From assembly GCA_905236755.1 (NCBI GenBank), contig CAJOCR010000010.1, forward strand, positions 62,001 through 126,000: a stretch of 64,000 bases of DNA, read 5' to 3'. Every line of letters begins with the position of its first letter. Within the stretch, counting starts at the first letter, position 1. The translations under genes and the position numbers were made by a program. The DNA comes from an uncultured Prevotella sp. GTDB lineage: Bacteria > Bacteroidota > Bacteroidia > Bacteroidales > Bacteroidaceae. Below, piece by piece: positions 8,059 through 17,042 of this stretch. The notes beneath the pieces are model-generated. The model searched no databases. It saw only the letters and a list, made by a program, of their open reading frames with translations, and was not told where the DNA came from.

Positions 8059-11000
8059 ATGAAGCAAGACAATAAAATTACATTGCTTGCGGGAATATGT
8101 AGTTTAGCACTACTTGGATTTTCACCGCAAATGTATGCTACTAACAAAGCAGAATTGTCTATGTCTGTTCAGCAGACTAAAAAAATTACTGGTACTGTAT
8201 ATGACTCACAGGGCGCAATCATTGGTGCTACTGTTAAGGTTAAGGGAACCAGTAATGGTGCTGTTACTGACATGGATGGAAAATTCTCTATTAATGCACC
8301 TGTTGGCGCAACAATAGAAGTTTCTTACATTGGTTACATCACAAGAACATTTAAAGTAGGAAACCAAAGCAATGTAAACATCACGCTTACAGAAGATAAC
8401 CAGAACCTTGACGAAGTTGTGGTTGTTGGTTATGGTACCATGAAGAAAAGCGACCTTGCAGGAGCCTCAGCGTCTCTTGACGAGAGAACCCTTAAATCTA
8501 CACCAATGACAAACATTGATGAAGCTTTCCAGGGTCGTATCGCTGGTGTTAACGCAGTACAGACCTCTGGTGCTCCAGGTTCAGCTATTACTGTAAACGT
8601 ACGTGGTATCAGCACTATCAATGCTGGTGCCGACCCATTATATGTTGTCGATGGTGTTATATGGCAAGGAGGAGGAACAAGTGGCGCTTCCTATGGACTT
8701 GGAGATAAATTAGGAAACAGTTCTCACTCTACAATCTCCCCATTGGCAACTCTCAACCCAAGCGACATTGTAAGCATAGAAGTACTGAAAGATGCTTCTG
8801 CAACTGCCATCTACGGTTCGCAGGCTGCAAACGGTGTTGTTTTAATTACCACAAAGAAAGGTAAGGCTGGTGAGGCCAAGTTCAACTATTCTGGTCAGCT
8901 AACTGTTCAGCGCCAGAATAACCGTCTTGATAATCTCAACCTCCGAGAATTCGCAGAGTATTATAACAGTTTGGCTAATCAAGGCGAGATTGCAAAGCCT
9001 GACCCTGTATATAGCGACCCTTCAATTCTTGGTATTGGTACTAACTGGCAAGATGCCATCTTTAGAACTGCTCTTCAGCATCAACACACCATTAGCGCTG
9101 AAGGCGGTAACGATAAGACAAAGTACTTCATATCAGGTAACTATATGAATCAAGATGGTACCATCATCGGAAGTAACTTCAAACGTTTCTCTGTACGCGT
9201 TAATCTTGATACCCAACTAAAAAAATGGTTGAAATTAGGTGTAAACGCTACCTATTCACAAACACACGACGACCTTAAACAGGCAGATAGTGAAGAAGGA
9301 CTTATCAATTACGCTCTCGTCACACCACCTGATATTCAGATTTACAATATCGACGGTGGCTATTCAAGCGTATCAAAAGAAGGCTTCTCAAATCCTAATC
9401 CTATCGCAAAGGCTTTGCTGAACGAGATTCTTCTCAAACGCCAAACACTAAATGGTAGTGTATATGTCGATGTAACCCCTATAAAGCATTTAACATGGCA
9501 TGCTCAGTTGGGCTTCGATATAAACGCATCAAAGGGCGACACCTATGAGCCAGTAATACATCTCGGCACATGGTATCAAGACAAGAATAGTGCACGAACT
9601 CAGAAGAACAGTGGAAACTACTGGTCACTAACCAACTATCTTACATACACAAATCAATTCGGCAAGCATAACATCACAGCTATGCTTGGTCAAGAGTGCT
9701 GGGAATCAAACTATGACTACCTTTTTCTTACTGGTTCAAAACTTCCAAGTGACGAAGTTCACAACCCTGCATTAGGTACAGCAGAGCCACAGGTTGGCGA
9801 AGGTTGGGGAAGTTCTTCTATGGCTTCTTTCTTCACTCGTGAAACCTATAACTTCGACGACAGATATTTAGCAACATATACTTATCGTTATGACGGAAGT
9901 TCTAACTTCGGTCCTAACAAACGTTGGGCAGGCTTCCATTCTGTTGCCGTGGCTTGGCGCTTCTCTAACGAACAGTTCATTAAGAATATTACTGGTGAGT
10001 GGTTGTCAAATGGTAAGCTGCGTCTTGGTTGGGGACAGACAGGTAACGCTAACATCGGTGGTTACAAGTGGGGTTCTGCTATGTCAACAATGGAAACAGG
10101 ATTAGGTCTTTCTTATCGTCCTGCAAACCTAAAGAATCTCGACATTAAGTGGGAAACACAGGAACAGGTGAACATTGGTCTCGACCTCGGCTTCCTCAAT
10201 AATCGCATTAACCTTACAGTTGATTGGTATAAGAAGATTTCTAAGGACATGTTGATGCAGCTCGTCTTGCCATCTATTATGGGTACAAGTGGAAACAGTA
10301 GCTCTGCTCTTGCTGCACCTTGGGGTAACTATGGCGATATCGAGAATAGCGGTCTTGAAATTGAATTAAAGACACGTCCTATCTTAACTAAGGACTTTGA
10401 TTGGAGTTCTGACGTCAACCTTTCTTTCAACAGTAACAAACTGAAGAGCTTGTCAGGTAGTACAGCTATCGTTGGTTATGGTCAGTGGACAGACGTTGTT
10501 TCACGCTCCGTACCAGGAGAAAGCCTTTGGAACTTCTATGGTTATGAAGTAGAAGGCGTGTACAAAGATTTTAATGACCTTGTAAACTCTCCTGTTAACT
10601 TGTTACAGAAGAACAACCCTGTTGAAACCAATGCTGATGGTACAAAATCATGGAGCAAAGACCCAACAAAATACAACCGTTCAAACACCACATATGTAGG
10701 TGACCTGAAATACAAAGATGTGAATGGTGATGGTGTTATCGACGAGAACGACAAGACAAACATCGGTTCTCCACTTCCTAAGGTAACCTTTGGTTGGAAC
10801 AACACTTTCCGCTACAAGAACTTTGATTTGAATATCTTCATCAATGGTACTATCGGTAACAAAATCGGTAACTACACAGAAATGAAACTTTCGCACATGA
10901 ATAGTGCATGGCAGAATCAACTTACAGTAATCAACGACCGTGCTATTTTGGCGCCTGCTGATGGCAATGCCACAGGCAATTGGTATGACAATATTGCTAA

Positions 11001-11340
11001 CGTTGTTGTTGCAAACCCATCAACCTCTATTCCTCGTGCATCTATCAACGACCCTAACGACAACGATGCTTGGAGTACCCGTTACATACATGATGGCTCT
11101 TATCTTCGTCTTAGGAGCATTACCCTCGGCTACACATTCCCAAGAGCATTTGTTAATAAATTGCACATGAGTAATCTCCGCATGACATTGAATGCTACAA
11201 ACCTGTTCACTATCAGCGGCTACAAGGGATACGATCCTGAAGTTGGTATTTCTACACAGAGTGCAAACGTAAGTGGTTTGGACAACGGTCGTTACCCACT
11301 CCCAACTACATTCACTTTCGGTCTTAATGTATCCTTCTAA
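8059..11340 (+). CDS. SusC-type TonB-dependent outer-membrane transporter for mannan oligosaccharides
   Basis: 1093 aa. Signal peptide (residues 1-27, cleavage after QMYA), a carboxypeptidase-D-like beta-sandwich (ITGTVYDSQGAIIGATVKVK, ~43-120), the TonB box DEVVVVGYGT (~118-127), a plug domain (~130-260) with the SusC motif NVRGISTINAGADPLYVVDG, then a large beta-barrel ending in aromatic FGLNVSF. It should import oligosaccharides across the outer membrane with SusD as lid. It is the first gene of the plus operon and is separated by 20 bp from susD. Substrate (beta-mannan) is inferred from the enzymes encoded downstream. Confidence 0.95.
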   Translation: MKQDNKITLLAGICSLALLGFSPQMYATNKAELSMSVQQTKKITGTVYDSQGAIIGATVKVKGTSNGAVTDMDGKFSINAPVGATIEVSYIGYITRTFKVGNQSNVNITLTEDNQNLDEVVVVGYGTMKKSDLAGASASLDERTLKSTPMTNIDEAFQGRIAGVNAVQTSGAPGSAITVNVRGISTINAGADPLYVVDGVIWQGGGTSGASYGLGDKLGNSSHSTISPLATLNPSDIVSIEVLKDASATAIYGSQAANGVVLITTKKGKAGEAKFNYSGQLTVQRQNNRLDNLNLREFAEYYNSLANQGEIAKPDPVYSDPSILGIGTNWQDAIFRTALQHQHTISAEGGNDKTKYFISGNYMNQDGTIIGSNFKRFSVRVNLDTQLKKWLKLGVNATYSQTHDDLKQADSEEGLINYALVTPPDIQIYNIDGGYSSVSKEGFSNPNPIAKALLNEILLKRQTLNGSVYVDVTPIKHLTWHAQLGFDINASKGDTYEPVIHLGTWYQDKNSARTQKNSGNYWSLTNYLTYTNQFGKHNITAMLGQECWESNYDYLFLTGSKLPSDEVHNPALGTAEPQVGEGWGSSSMASFFTRETYNFDDRYLATYTYRYDGSSNFGPNKRWAGFHSVAVAWRFSNEQFIKNITGEWLSNGKLRLGWGQTGNANIGGYKWGSAMSTMETGLGLSYRPANLKNLDIKWETQEQVNIGLDLGFLNNRINLTVDWYKKISKDMLMQLVLPSIMGTSGNSSSALAAPWGNYGDIENSGLEIELKTRPILTKDFDWSSDVNLSFNSNKLKSLSGSTAIVGYGQWTDVVSRSVPGESLWNFYGYEVEGVYKDFNDLVNSPVNLLQKNNPVETNADGTKSWSKDPTKYNRSNTTYVGDLKYKDVNGDGVIDENDKTNIGSPLPKVTFGWNNTFRYKNFDLNIFINGTIGNKIGNYTEMKLSHMNSAWQNQLTVINDRAILAPADGNATGNWYDNIANVVVANPSTSIPRASINDPNDNDAWSTRYIHDGSYLRLRSITLGYTFPRAFVNKLHMSNLRMTLNATNLFTISGYKGYDPEVGISTQSANVSGLDNGRYPLPTTFTFGLNVSF

Positions 11341-11360
11341 AACCTAATAACTGTATCATT

Positions 11361-13100
11361 ATGAAAATAAAAAATATAAAATATGCCGCAGCAGCCACAC
11401 TGATTTGCTTCAGTATGACTTCATGTGACAATTTTCTGGACAAACCAGTTGTAGATAGCTACAACACAGATAATTACTACAATTCTGATGATGCCTGCAT
11501 ATCAGGTGTCAACTATCTATACAATTCTCCTTGGTATGACTTCCAGCGCGGTTTCATAAAAGTTGGTGAGGTGTTCTCTGGTAATATGTATTGGGGAAGC
11601 AGTCCTTATATGAACTTTAGCGTTAACGGTACTGATGCCGACTTGATTAATATGTCATACTCACTATGGTCGGTAATTGGCCATGCAAGCACCGTTTACG
11701 AGTCGCTTGGCAATGCTAAAGCCTCAGCAAGCATAAAAGCACAGTGCATGGGTGAATGTCTGGCATGGAAGGCTATGGCTTATTTCTATCTTGTTCGTAC
11801 ATTTGGAGATGTACCTATTATCCATAGCAACTCTGAAACTTTGGCTAAAGGCGACTATAACACCGCTCTAAAAGTACAGAAAAGTGATGTATATGATTAC
11901 ATTATCTTGACTTTGGAAAAGGCTATGGAACTGCTGCCTAAGACCAAGAGTACAAGTGGACGCATTGACTACTATTGTGCAGAGGGACTTTTGGCAAAAG
12001 TATATCTTACAAAGGCTGGTGTCAGCGGTCAACTAAACAATGACGACCTTCTGAAAGCTGCTACTTACGCAAAGGATGTTGTTGACAACTCTGGACGTGA
12101 ATTGATGCCTAACTACGAAGATATTTTCCGTGGAAGTAACAACAACAGCGATGAAAGTCTTTTTGCATGGCGCTGGACTGTTGGTGCGCACTGGACTTGC
12201 CAGAATTCTCTTCAAAGTGACCTTGCTATAGAAGGTTTCGACGAGAATGGTGATGTATGGGGTGGCTGGGGAGGTCCTTCTTACGACCTTATGCTTGCCT
12301 TCGGTGTTGATCCAAAGGATAATCCTTCTAAGCGTACCGATAAAGATGCACGTCGTAAGGCTACTATCATGATGGCTGGCGATACATATAGTTATTTCTG
12401 GCGCGACCATGCTATGGCTGATGGAAAGAAAGGCTTAAACTATCTACAGTTCATTTACGACAAGGAATATAACAAAGCAGCAACAGGAAAGCTACAAGGT
12501 CCTTGCGGTGGTAACAACGTTAAGCACCTCTATGGCGACGATGCCGACCATATCGCTGAAATGGGTATGTCTTCTGCTCGTATGGCAAGTGCTTTAGCTA
12601 CACATATTCTTCGCCTTTCCGACGTTTATCTCGTCCTTGCTGAAGCAAAAGTTCTAATGGGTAAGACAACAGATGCCGACGCTCTTGCTGCTTTCAATGC
12701 TGTTCACCAGCGCTCTGTTCCTTCAGATGTAGAAAAAACATCTCTTACTTTTGATGATATATGGAAAGAGCGTCGTCTCGAATTCGCAGGCGAAGGCGAT
12801 CGCTGGTACGACTTCGTTCGTAGAGCTTACTACGATGCTGATGCATGTATAGCTGAACTCAAGGCACAGAAGCGTAACGCTGTATGGAATGTTGATGGAG
12901 CTTACAAGACATACTTCGAAAGTGGTGGCGCTACATGGGATCCAAAAGATATTGAATACGATGCTGATACTCCAATACCTAATGTTACAAAGGCAAGTTT
13001 CATTCTTCCTTATCCAACAGAAGATGTAACTCTTAACCCTAACCTGTCAAGTAGTGCAGAACCTATTCATGTAGATGTTCGCAGCACATACAGCTATTAA
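11361..13100 (+). CDS. SusD-type glycan-binding lipoprotein
   Basis: 579 aa RagB/SusD family. Lipobox SMTSC places the acylated Cys at residue 22, followed by DNFLDKPVVDSY, the usual SusD start. The TPR-like alpha-helical half includes GECLAWKAMAYFYLVRTFGDVP, a family hallmark; the C-terminal region has IWKERRLEFAGEGDRWYDFVRR, also diagnostic. It forms the surface lid on the SusC barrel encoded immediately upstream. Ligand inferred as mannooligosaccharide. Confidence 0.95.
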   Translation: MKIKNIKYAAAATLICFSMTSCDNFLDKPVVDSYNTDNYYNSDDACISGVNYLYNSPWYDFQRGFIKVGEVFSGNMYWGSSPYMNFSVNGTDADLINMSYSLWSVIGHASTVYESLGNAKASASIKAQCMGECLAWKAMAYFYLVRTFGDVPIIHSNSETLAKGDYNTALKVQKSDVYDYIILTLEKAMELLPKTKSTSGRIDYYCAEGLLAKVYLTKAGVSGQLNNDDLLKAATYAKDVVDNSGRELMPNYEDIFRGSNNNSDESLFAWRWTVGAHWTCQNSLQSDLAIEGFDENGDVWGGWGGPSYDLMLAFGVDPKDNPSKRTDKDARRKATIMMAGDTYSYFWRDHAMADGKKGLNYLQFIYDKEYNKAATGKLQGPCGGNNVKHLYGDDADHIAEMGMSSARMASALATHILRLSDVYLVLAEAKVLMGKTTDADALAAFNAVHQRSVPSDVEKTSLTFDDIWKERRLEFAGEGDRWYDFVRRAYYDADACIAELKAQKRNAVWNVDGAYKTYFESGGATWDPKDIEYDADTPIPNVTKASFILPYPTEDVTLNPNLSSSAEPIHVDVRSTYSY

Positions 13101-13126
13101 TAGTTTATACTTTAGAAAGAACAATT

Positions 13127-14470
13127 ATGAACATAAAAAATAAAAAATGGACATTGATGGTTGCACTTGCAGCTATTAGCGCTGGTTTTACTTCTTGTTC
13201 TGATGAACCCGACAAGTATGAATCAACCAGCGGAATACCTACCATCAGCTATATTCGTCCCGTAGATGTGTCAAAGAAAGACTCTATGCTCGTAGAGGCT
13301 ACAATGGACAACCCTATATGCATTATAGGTAATAATCTTCGCAGTATCAAACAGATAAACTTTAATGACCAGAAGGCTGTGCTTAATACCAGTTATATCA
13401 CAGATCATTCTATCATTTTAACTGTGCCTAAGACTATACCTACAACTATTAGCGATAAGATTTATTTCATCACTACCAGCAACGATACTGTAAAATACGA
13501 TTTCAAGGTGACCATTCCTGCACCTATAGTTTCATCTATGAGTAATGAATGGGCAAAACCTGGTGAGGAAGTTACACTCATTGGTGATTACTTCTTGGAT
13601 TACGACAATTATCCATTAGGCATCAATGTTGGCGACAACTACGTTATTCCTCGCAGTAATATCAAGTCGATTTCTAAAACTGATATTAAATTCATCGTTC
13701 CTGAAGATATGCCAAAGGATTATATTAAAGTTAGCACTAAGTTTGGAAAAACAAGAGCAGCTTTCAAATATATGGATACACGCGGTATGCTCTTCGATTT
13801 CGACACACCGTGGGATGGTGTTAATGTTCTTGGAAACCATGGTTGGCACGATCAGGTTATCAAGAGCGACGAAACATCACTTGAAGGCAATTATCTAATG
13901 CTGGGAGATGTCGACATGGGTGCTAACGGTGCCTGGAACGATGGTAACTTCGCATTTGAGTATTGGCCAGGTACATGGAATAATACTTTCGATGCTGATG
14001 GTCCTAAGTTGAATGATGTGGCCGACTTCACTGATTTCGCTAATATGAGCTTGAAGTTTGAAATGCTTATTCCTTCATCTAACCCTTGGATGTCTGCTCC
14101 TATGCAGATTGTATTTGCTGGTTGCGATAAGGTTACACTTAGTGGCCTTAATGGTTTCCCTGCAGCAAACAACACCTACTTCCACGCTGGCGATGGATGG
14201 CCACGAGCTCTCTACCAGCCATGGGTAACAAATGGTGGCAGCTATGATACTGGAGACAAGTGGGTTACTGTTACTATTCCTCTTACTGACTTTAATATGG
14301 ATTGGGATGGTAATAAAGCTTCTGGAAGCTATAAAACTGCTGAGGATTTCGCTTCACTCCTAATCTTCGTAGTTAAAGGTGGTTACAACGACAAATCTGC
14401 TACACCTGAAGGAACAGATTGTCACCCAATTATCAAGATTGATAACATACGTGTTGTTCCTAACAAATAA
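13127..14470 (+). CDS. Surface glycan-binding lipoprotein with TIG domain (SGBP)
   Basis: 447 aa lipoprotein, Cys24 in FTSCSDEPDKYE. The acidic residues after the Cys resemble the Bacteroidetes lipoprotein export signal, so surface exposure is likely. Two TIG/IPT-like beta-sandwiches are suggested by PTISYIRPVDVSKKDS and VSSMSNEWAKPGEEVTLIGD. The C-terminal ~240 residues (from FDFDTPWDGVNVLGNHGWHD to IDNIRVVPNK), rich in Trp and Asn, look like the glycan-binding domain of SGBP-B-type proteins. It lies directly after susD, the usual position of such proteins. It has no catalytic motif. Confidence 0.85.
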   Translation: MNIKNKKWTLMVALAAISAGFTSCSDEPDKYESTSGIPTISYIRPVDVSKKDSMLVEATMDNPICIIGNNLRSIKQINFNDQKAVLNTSYITDHSIILTVPKTIPTTISDKIYFITTSNDTVKYDFKVTIPAPIVSSMSNEWAKPGEEVTLIGDYFLDYDNYPLGINVGDNYVIPRSNIKSISKTDIKFIVPEDMPKDYIKVSTKFGKTRAAFKYMDTRGMLFDFDTPWDGVNVLGNHGWHDQVIKSDETSLEGNYLMLGDVDMGANGAWNDGNFAFEYWPGTWNNTFDADGPKLNDVADFTDFANMSLKFEMLIPSSNPWMSAPMQIVFAGCDKVTLSGLNGFPAANNTYFHAGDGWPRALYQPWVTNGGSYDTGDKWVTVTIPLTDFNMDWDGNKASGSYKTAEDFASLLIFVVKGGYNDKSATPEGTDCHPIIKIDNIRVVPNK

Positions 14471-14489
14471 TACTTTAAACACATAATGT

Positions 14490-16517
14490 ATGAAAACTTA
14501 CTATTATAATATATTGACAATGTTAGCGATAGTCCTTTGCGGACTATCACTAACGTCATGCGGCGATAACGATGATTTAAACACCGACCAATATGGTAAT
14601 GAGGTGGCGCTTAACGTTTTTGGTCCATGTCCTGTTCTTCGTGGTGGAACACTTCACTTCTTAGGTAGCAACCTCGATCAGATTTCTGAAATCGATATTC
14701 CTGGCGCTGACCCAATAACCCAGATTGAGGTTATCAAAGCCGGACGCGAAAGTGAGATTACTATTCAGGTTCCTGCAGAGAAATGCGCCCCTGGCATAAT
14801 TACTCTAAAAACAGCCAAAGGTGGTGTCATAGAAACAAAAACTCCTATTACCTATCGTGAAGACATTTCTGTAAGTAAGGTATTTATCGGTACAGAAAAC
14901 AATCTCACTGGTAACGTGGGAGAAATTCTCACTATTAAGGGTGACTATCTGAATCTTCTACACGGAATTATCTTCGCTGATAAGGATACTGTACGTGAAG
15001 ATGAATTTATTGCACATGATCGCTACACTATTCAGGTTGCAATACCAGCAGAAGCAAAGTCTGGAAAGTTCATTCTCACTGATCTTGCAGAAACTCCTAC
15101 AGAATTAGAATCTGAGGATGCTATTACTATCAATCTGCCTACAACAAGCAACGTAAGCAATGTTACACCAAAAGCTGGACAAACAATAACCATAACTGGT
15201 GTAAGTCTTAACCAAATCGCAGCTGTAAAACTGAATGGAGCAGAGCTTACTGCTGATGATTTGACTATAAGCGAAGATGGCAAGTCTCTATCGTTCGTTG
15301 TTCCTGCTACAGCTACAGATGGCGAGATAACTCTTATTACCAAGAGTGGTGTGTCAATACCTGCAGGAGAGATTGAAACTGTAGTACCTACAGATCTTTC
15401 TGTTTCTCCTACACCAATAAAGAATGGTGCAACAATCACTATATCAGGAAAAGACCTTGACCTTGTAACTGGTATTCAATTCCCTAACACAGAGAGTTCT
15501 GCTCCTGCTACTGTAAATGCAACAACAGTAACAGCCGTAGTACCAGTAAAAGCTCAGGAAGGAGATATCACACTTAGCCTTGCTAATGGTAAGACTGTAA
15601 CTGTTGCTTACACACTTGTAAAGCCTACTGTTACTTCATTCACACCTGAAACTCTCATGGCTGGTAATAAGGTTATGATAAAGGGTACTGATCTTGACCT
15701 TGTAGCATCTGTAACATTCCCTGGCGAAACACCTGTTACGGCTTCTGAAGAAGATACTAAGATTACTGCAACAGCTATTGGTACTGTCATTCCTACAGCT
15801 GCTGTTGGTAGTGGTTGCACTCTTAATCTGAAGAACGGTACCACTGTTAGTGTTACTGGTCTCACAATAATAGCCTCTACTACTCCTGCAGTGAATAACG
15901 CACAGACAAAAGGAACCATTGGCAAATACGTCACTGTAGCTGGTAAGAACTTCTTCAATGTAGAAAGCGTATATATTGGTACTACAAAAATCAACAAATA
16001 CAAGTCAAAAACTGGTGAATCTATGGAATTCCTCGTTCCTGAAACATTAACACCAGGAACCTACGACTTCATCATGGTTGACCATGATGGAAACCAAAAC
16101 ATTGTAGGTCAGTTTATCGCTGTTTCTGCTGAAATTGACATTACAGCATGCTGTGTTAACCAAAGTTCAATATCAACTCCATTCGAATTCCCAGTAAGCC
16201 TTACATGGGATGACACCGGTCGTTTCCGCATCCAGAATAACGTAACTCCAACACTGAAGACCATGAACCTCACTGCAGGAAAATCTAAGTTGATCTTCTA
16301 TAAGACTGCATCTGGTCAACTTCAGTTAAACGACGCTAACTGGGGAACATATCAGACAGTAGAAGACTGGAATAATGAAAAGACCATTATTGAATTTGTA
16401 CTCACACAAAACATGATCGACTGGATCACAGGAGCACAAAATGACGGTTGGAGTAATACAGCCTTTATCGTACAAGGTAATGGATGTAACATAACAAAAG
16501 TTACAGTCCTTCCTTAA
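14490..16517 (+). CDS. Multi-TIG surface lipoprotein, second SGBP
   Basis: 675 aa lipoprotein, Cys24 in LTSCGDNDDLNTD; the acidic stretch suggests surface display. I count about six TIG/IPT-type repeats between residues ~35 and ~545, marked by motifs such as GGTLHFLGSNLDQI, GEILTIKGDYLNLL, GQTITITGVSLNQI, GATITISGKDLDLV, GNKVMIKGTDLDLV and GKYVTVAGKNFFNV. The last ~125 residues form a distinct beta-rich module (SLTWDDTGRFRIQNN to GCNITKVTVLP), the likely binding domain. The repeats probably act as a rigid stalk that holds this module away from the membrane. Family-level call; ligand inferred as mannan. Confidence 0.82.
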   Translation: MKTYYYNILTMLAIVLCGLSLTSCGDNDDLNTDQYGNEVALNVFGPCPVLRGGTLHFLGSNLDQISEIDIPGADPITQIEVIKAGRESEITIQVPAEKCAPGIITLKTAKGGVIETKTPITYREDISVSKVFIGTENNLTGNVGEILTIKGDYLNLLHGIIFADKDTVREDEFIAHDRYTIQVAIPAEAKSGKFILTDLAETPTELESEDAITINLPTTSNVSNVTPKAGQTITITGVSLNQIAAVKLNGAELTADDLTISEDGKSLSFVVPATATDGEITLITKSGVSIPAGEIETVVPTDLSVSPTPIKNGATITISGKDLDLVTGIQFPNTESSAPATVNATTVTAVVPVKAQEGDITLSLANGKTVTVAYTLVKPTVTSFTPETLMAGNKVMIKGTDLDLVASVTFPGETPVTASEEDTKITATAIGTVIPTAAVGSGCTLNLKNGTTVSVTGLTIIASTTPAVNNAQTKGTIGKYVTVAGKNFFNVESVYIGTTKINKYKSKTGESMEFLVPETLTPGTYDFIMVDHDGNQNIVGQFIAVSAEIDITACCVNQSSISTPFEFPVSLTWDDTGRFRIQNNVTPTLKTMNLTAGKSKLIFYKTASGQLQLNDANWGTYQTVEDWNNEKTIIEFVLTQNMIDWITGAQNDGWSNTAFIVQGNGCNITKVTVLP

Positions 16518-16533
16518 TTGATAATAATTTTAG

Positions 16534-16570
16534 TAACTTTGTGGCGTGGTCTTACGTATCACGCCACAAT
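16534..16570 (+). terminator. Hairpin after the SGBP gene, overlapping a promoter-like box
   Basis: GTGGCGTG (16541-16548) pairs perfectly with CACGCCAC (16560-16567), followed by AATTTT. It could attenuate transcription between the binding-protein genes and the downstream enzyme genes. A TAACTTTG box (16534-16541) abuts the hairpin, so a secondary start for the enzyme genes is also possible. Confidence 0.5.
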
Positions 16571-16592
16571 TTTAAACCTAAACCCCATCGAT

Positions 16593-17042
16593 ATGAAGAG
16601 ACTATTCCTTGCACTTTTATCCTTCATCTACACACTTTGCATAAATGCAGAAGAGAAATCCTTAATCATCACTTTTAACGACAACACAACACAAGCATTT
16701 GCTCTTGCGGAACTACCAGACATCTTAATGGAAAATGACAAAATGATTTTCAATGCGGGAAATACTACTATAGAATATGACCTATACAAGGTTAAAACGT
16801 TCACATTTGGTATACCATCAGGTATTGACAATACAACAATACAAGACGTTTTAATGAATGGGAACAAGCTTTATATACCAGGAACAAATAATAAAATAAG
16901 AATATTCTCTATTGATGGAACATCCGTCAAACTACCTAATATCCAAACAGGCAACGCTAACGTTCTTGACCTTGACCCATTACCAAAATCTGTTTATATC
17001 ATCAATGTAAATGGCAAATCAGTGAAAATCATTAAGAAATGA
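16593..17042 (+). CDS. Small secreted protein with a sorting-tail-like C-terminus, function unknown
   Basis: 149 aa. The track ORF begins right after the previous stop (16518) and reads through the hairpin; the ATG at 16593 gives a proper signal peptide (KRLFLALLSFIYTLCINAEE) and is chosen. The body (TFNDNTTQAFALAELPDILM to VKTFTFG) resembles the N-terminal ~80 residues of the GH26-GH5 protein encoded next. The last ~60 residues (IRIFSIDGTSVKL, LPKSVYIINVNGKSVKIIKK) look like a type-A C-terminal sorting domain. The stop overlaps the next start as ATGA, so translation is probably coupled. I do not recognise a function. Confidence 0.6.
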   Translation: MKRLFLALLSFIYTLCINAEEKSLIITFNDNTTQAFALAELPDILMENDKMIFNAGNTTIEYDLYKVKTFTFGIPSGIDNTTIQDVLMNGNKLYIPGTNNKIRIFSIDGTSVKLPNIQTGNANVLDLDPLPKSVYIINVNGKSVKIIKK

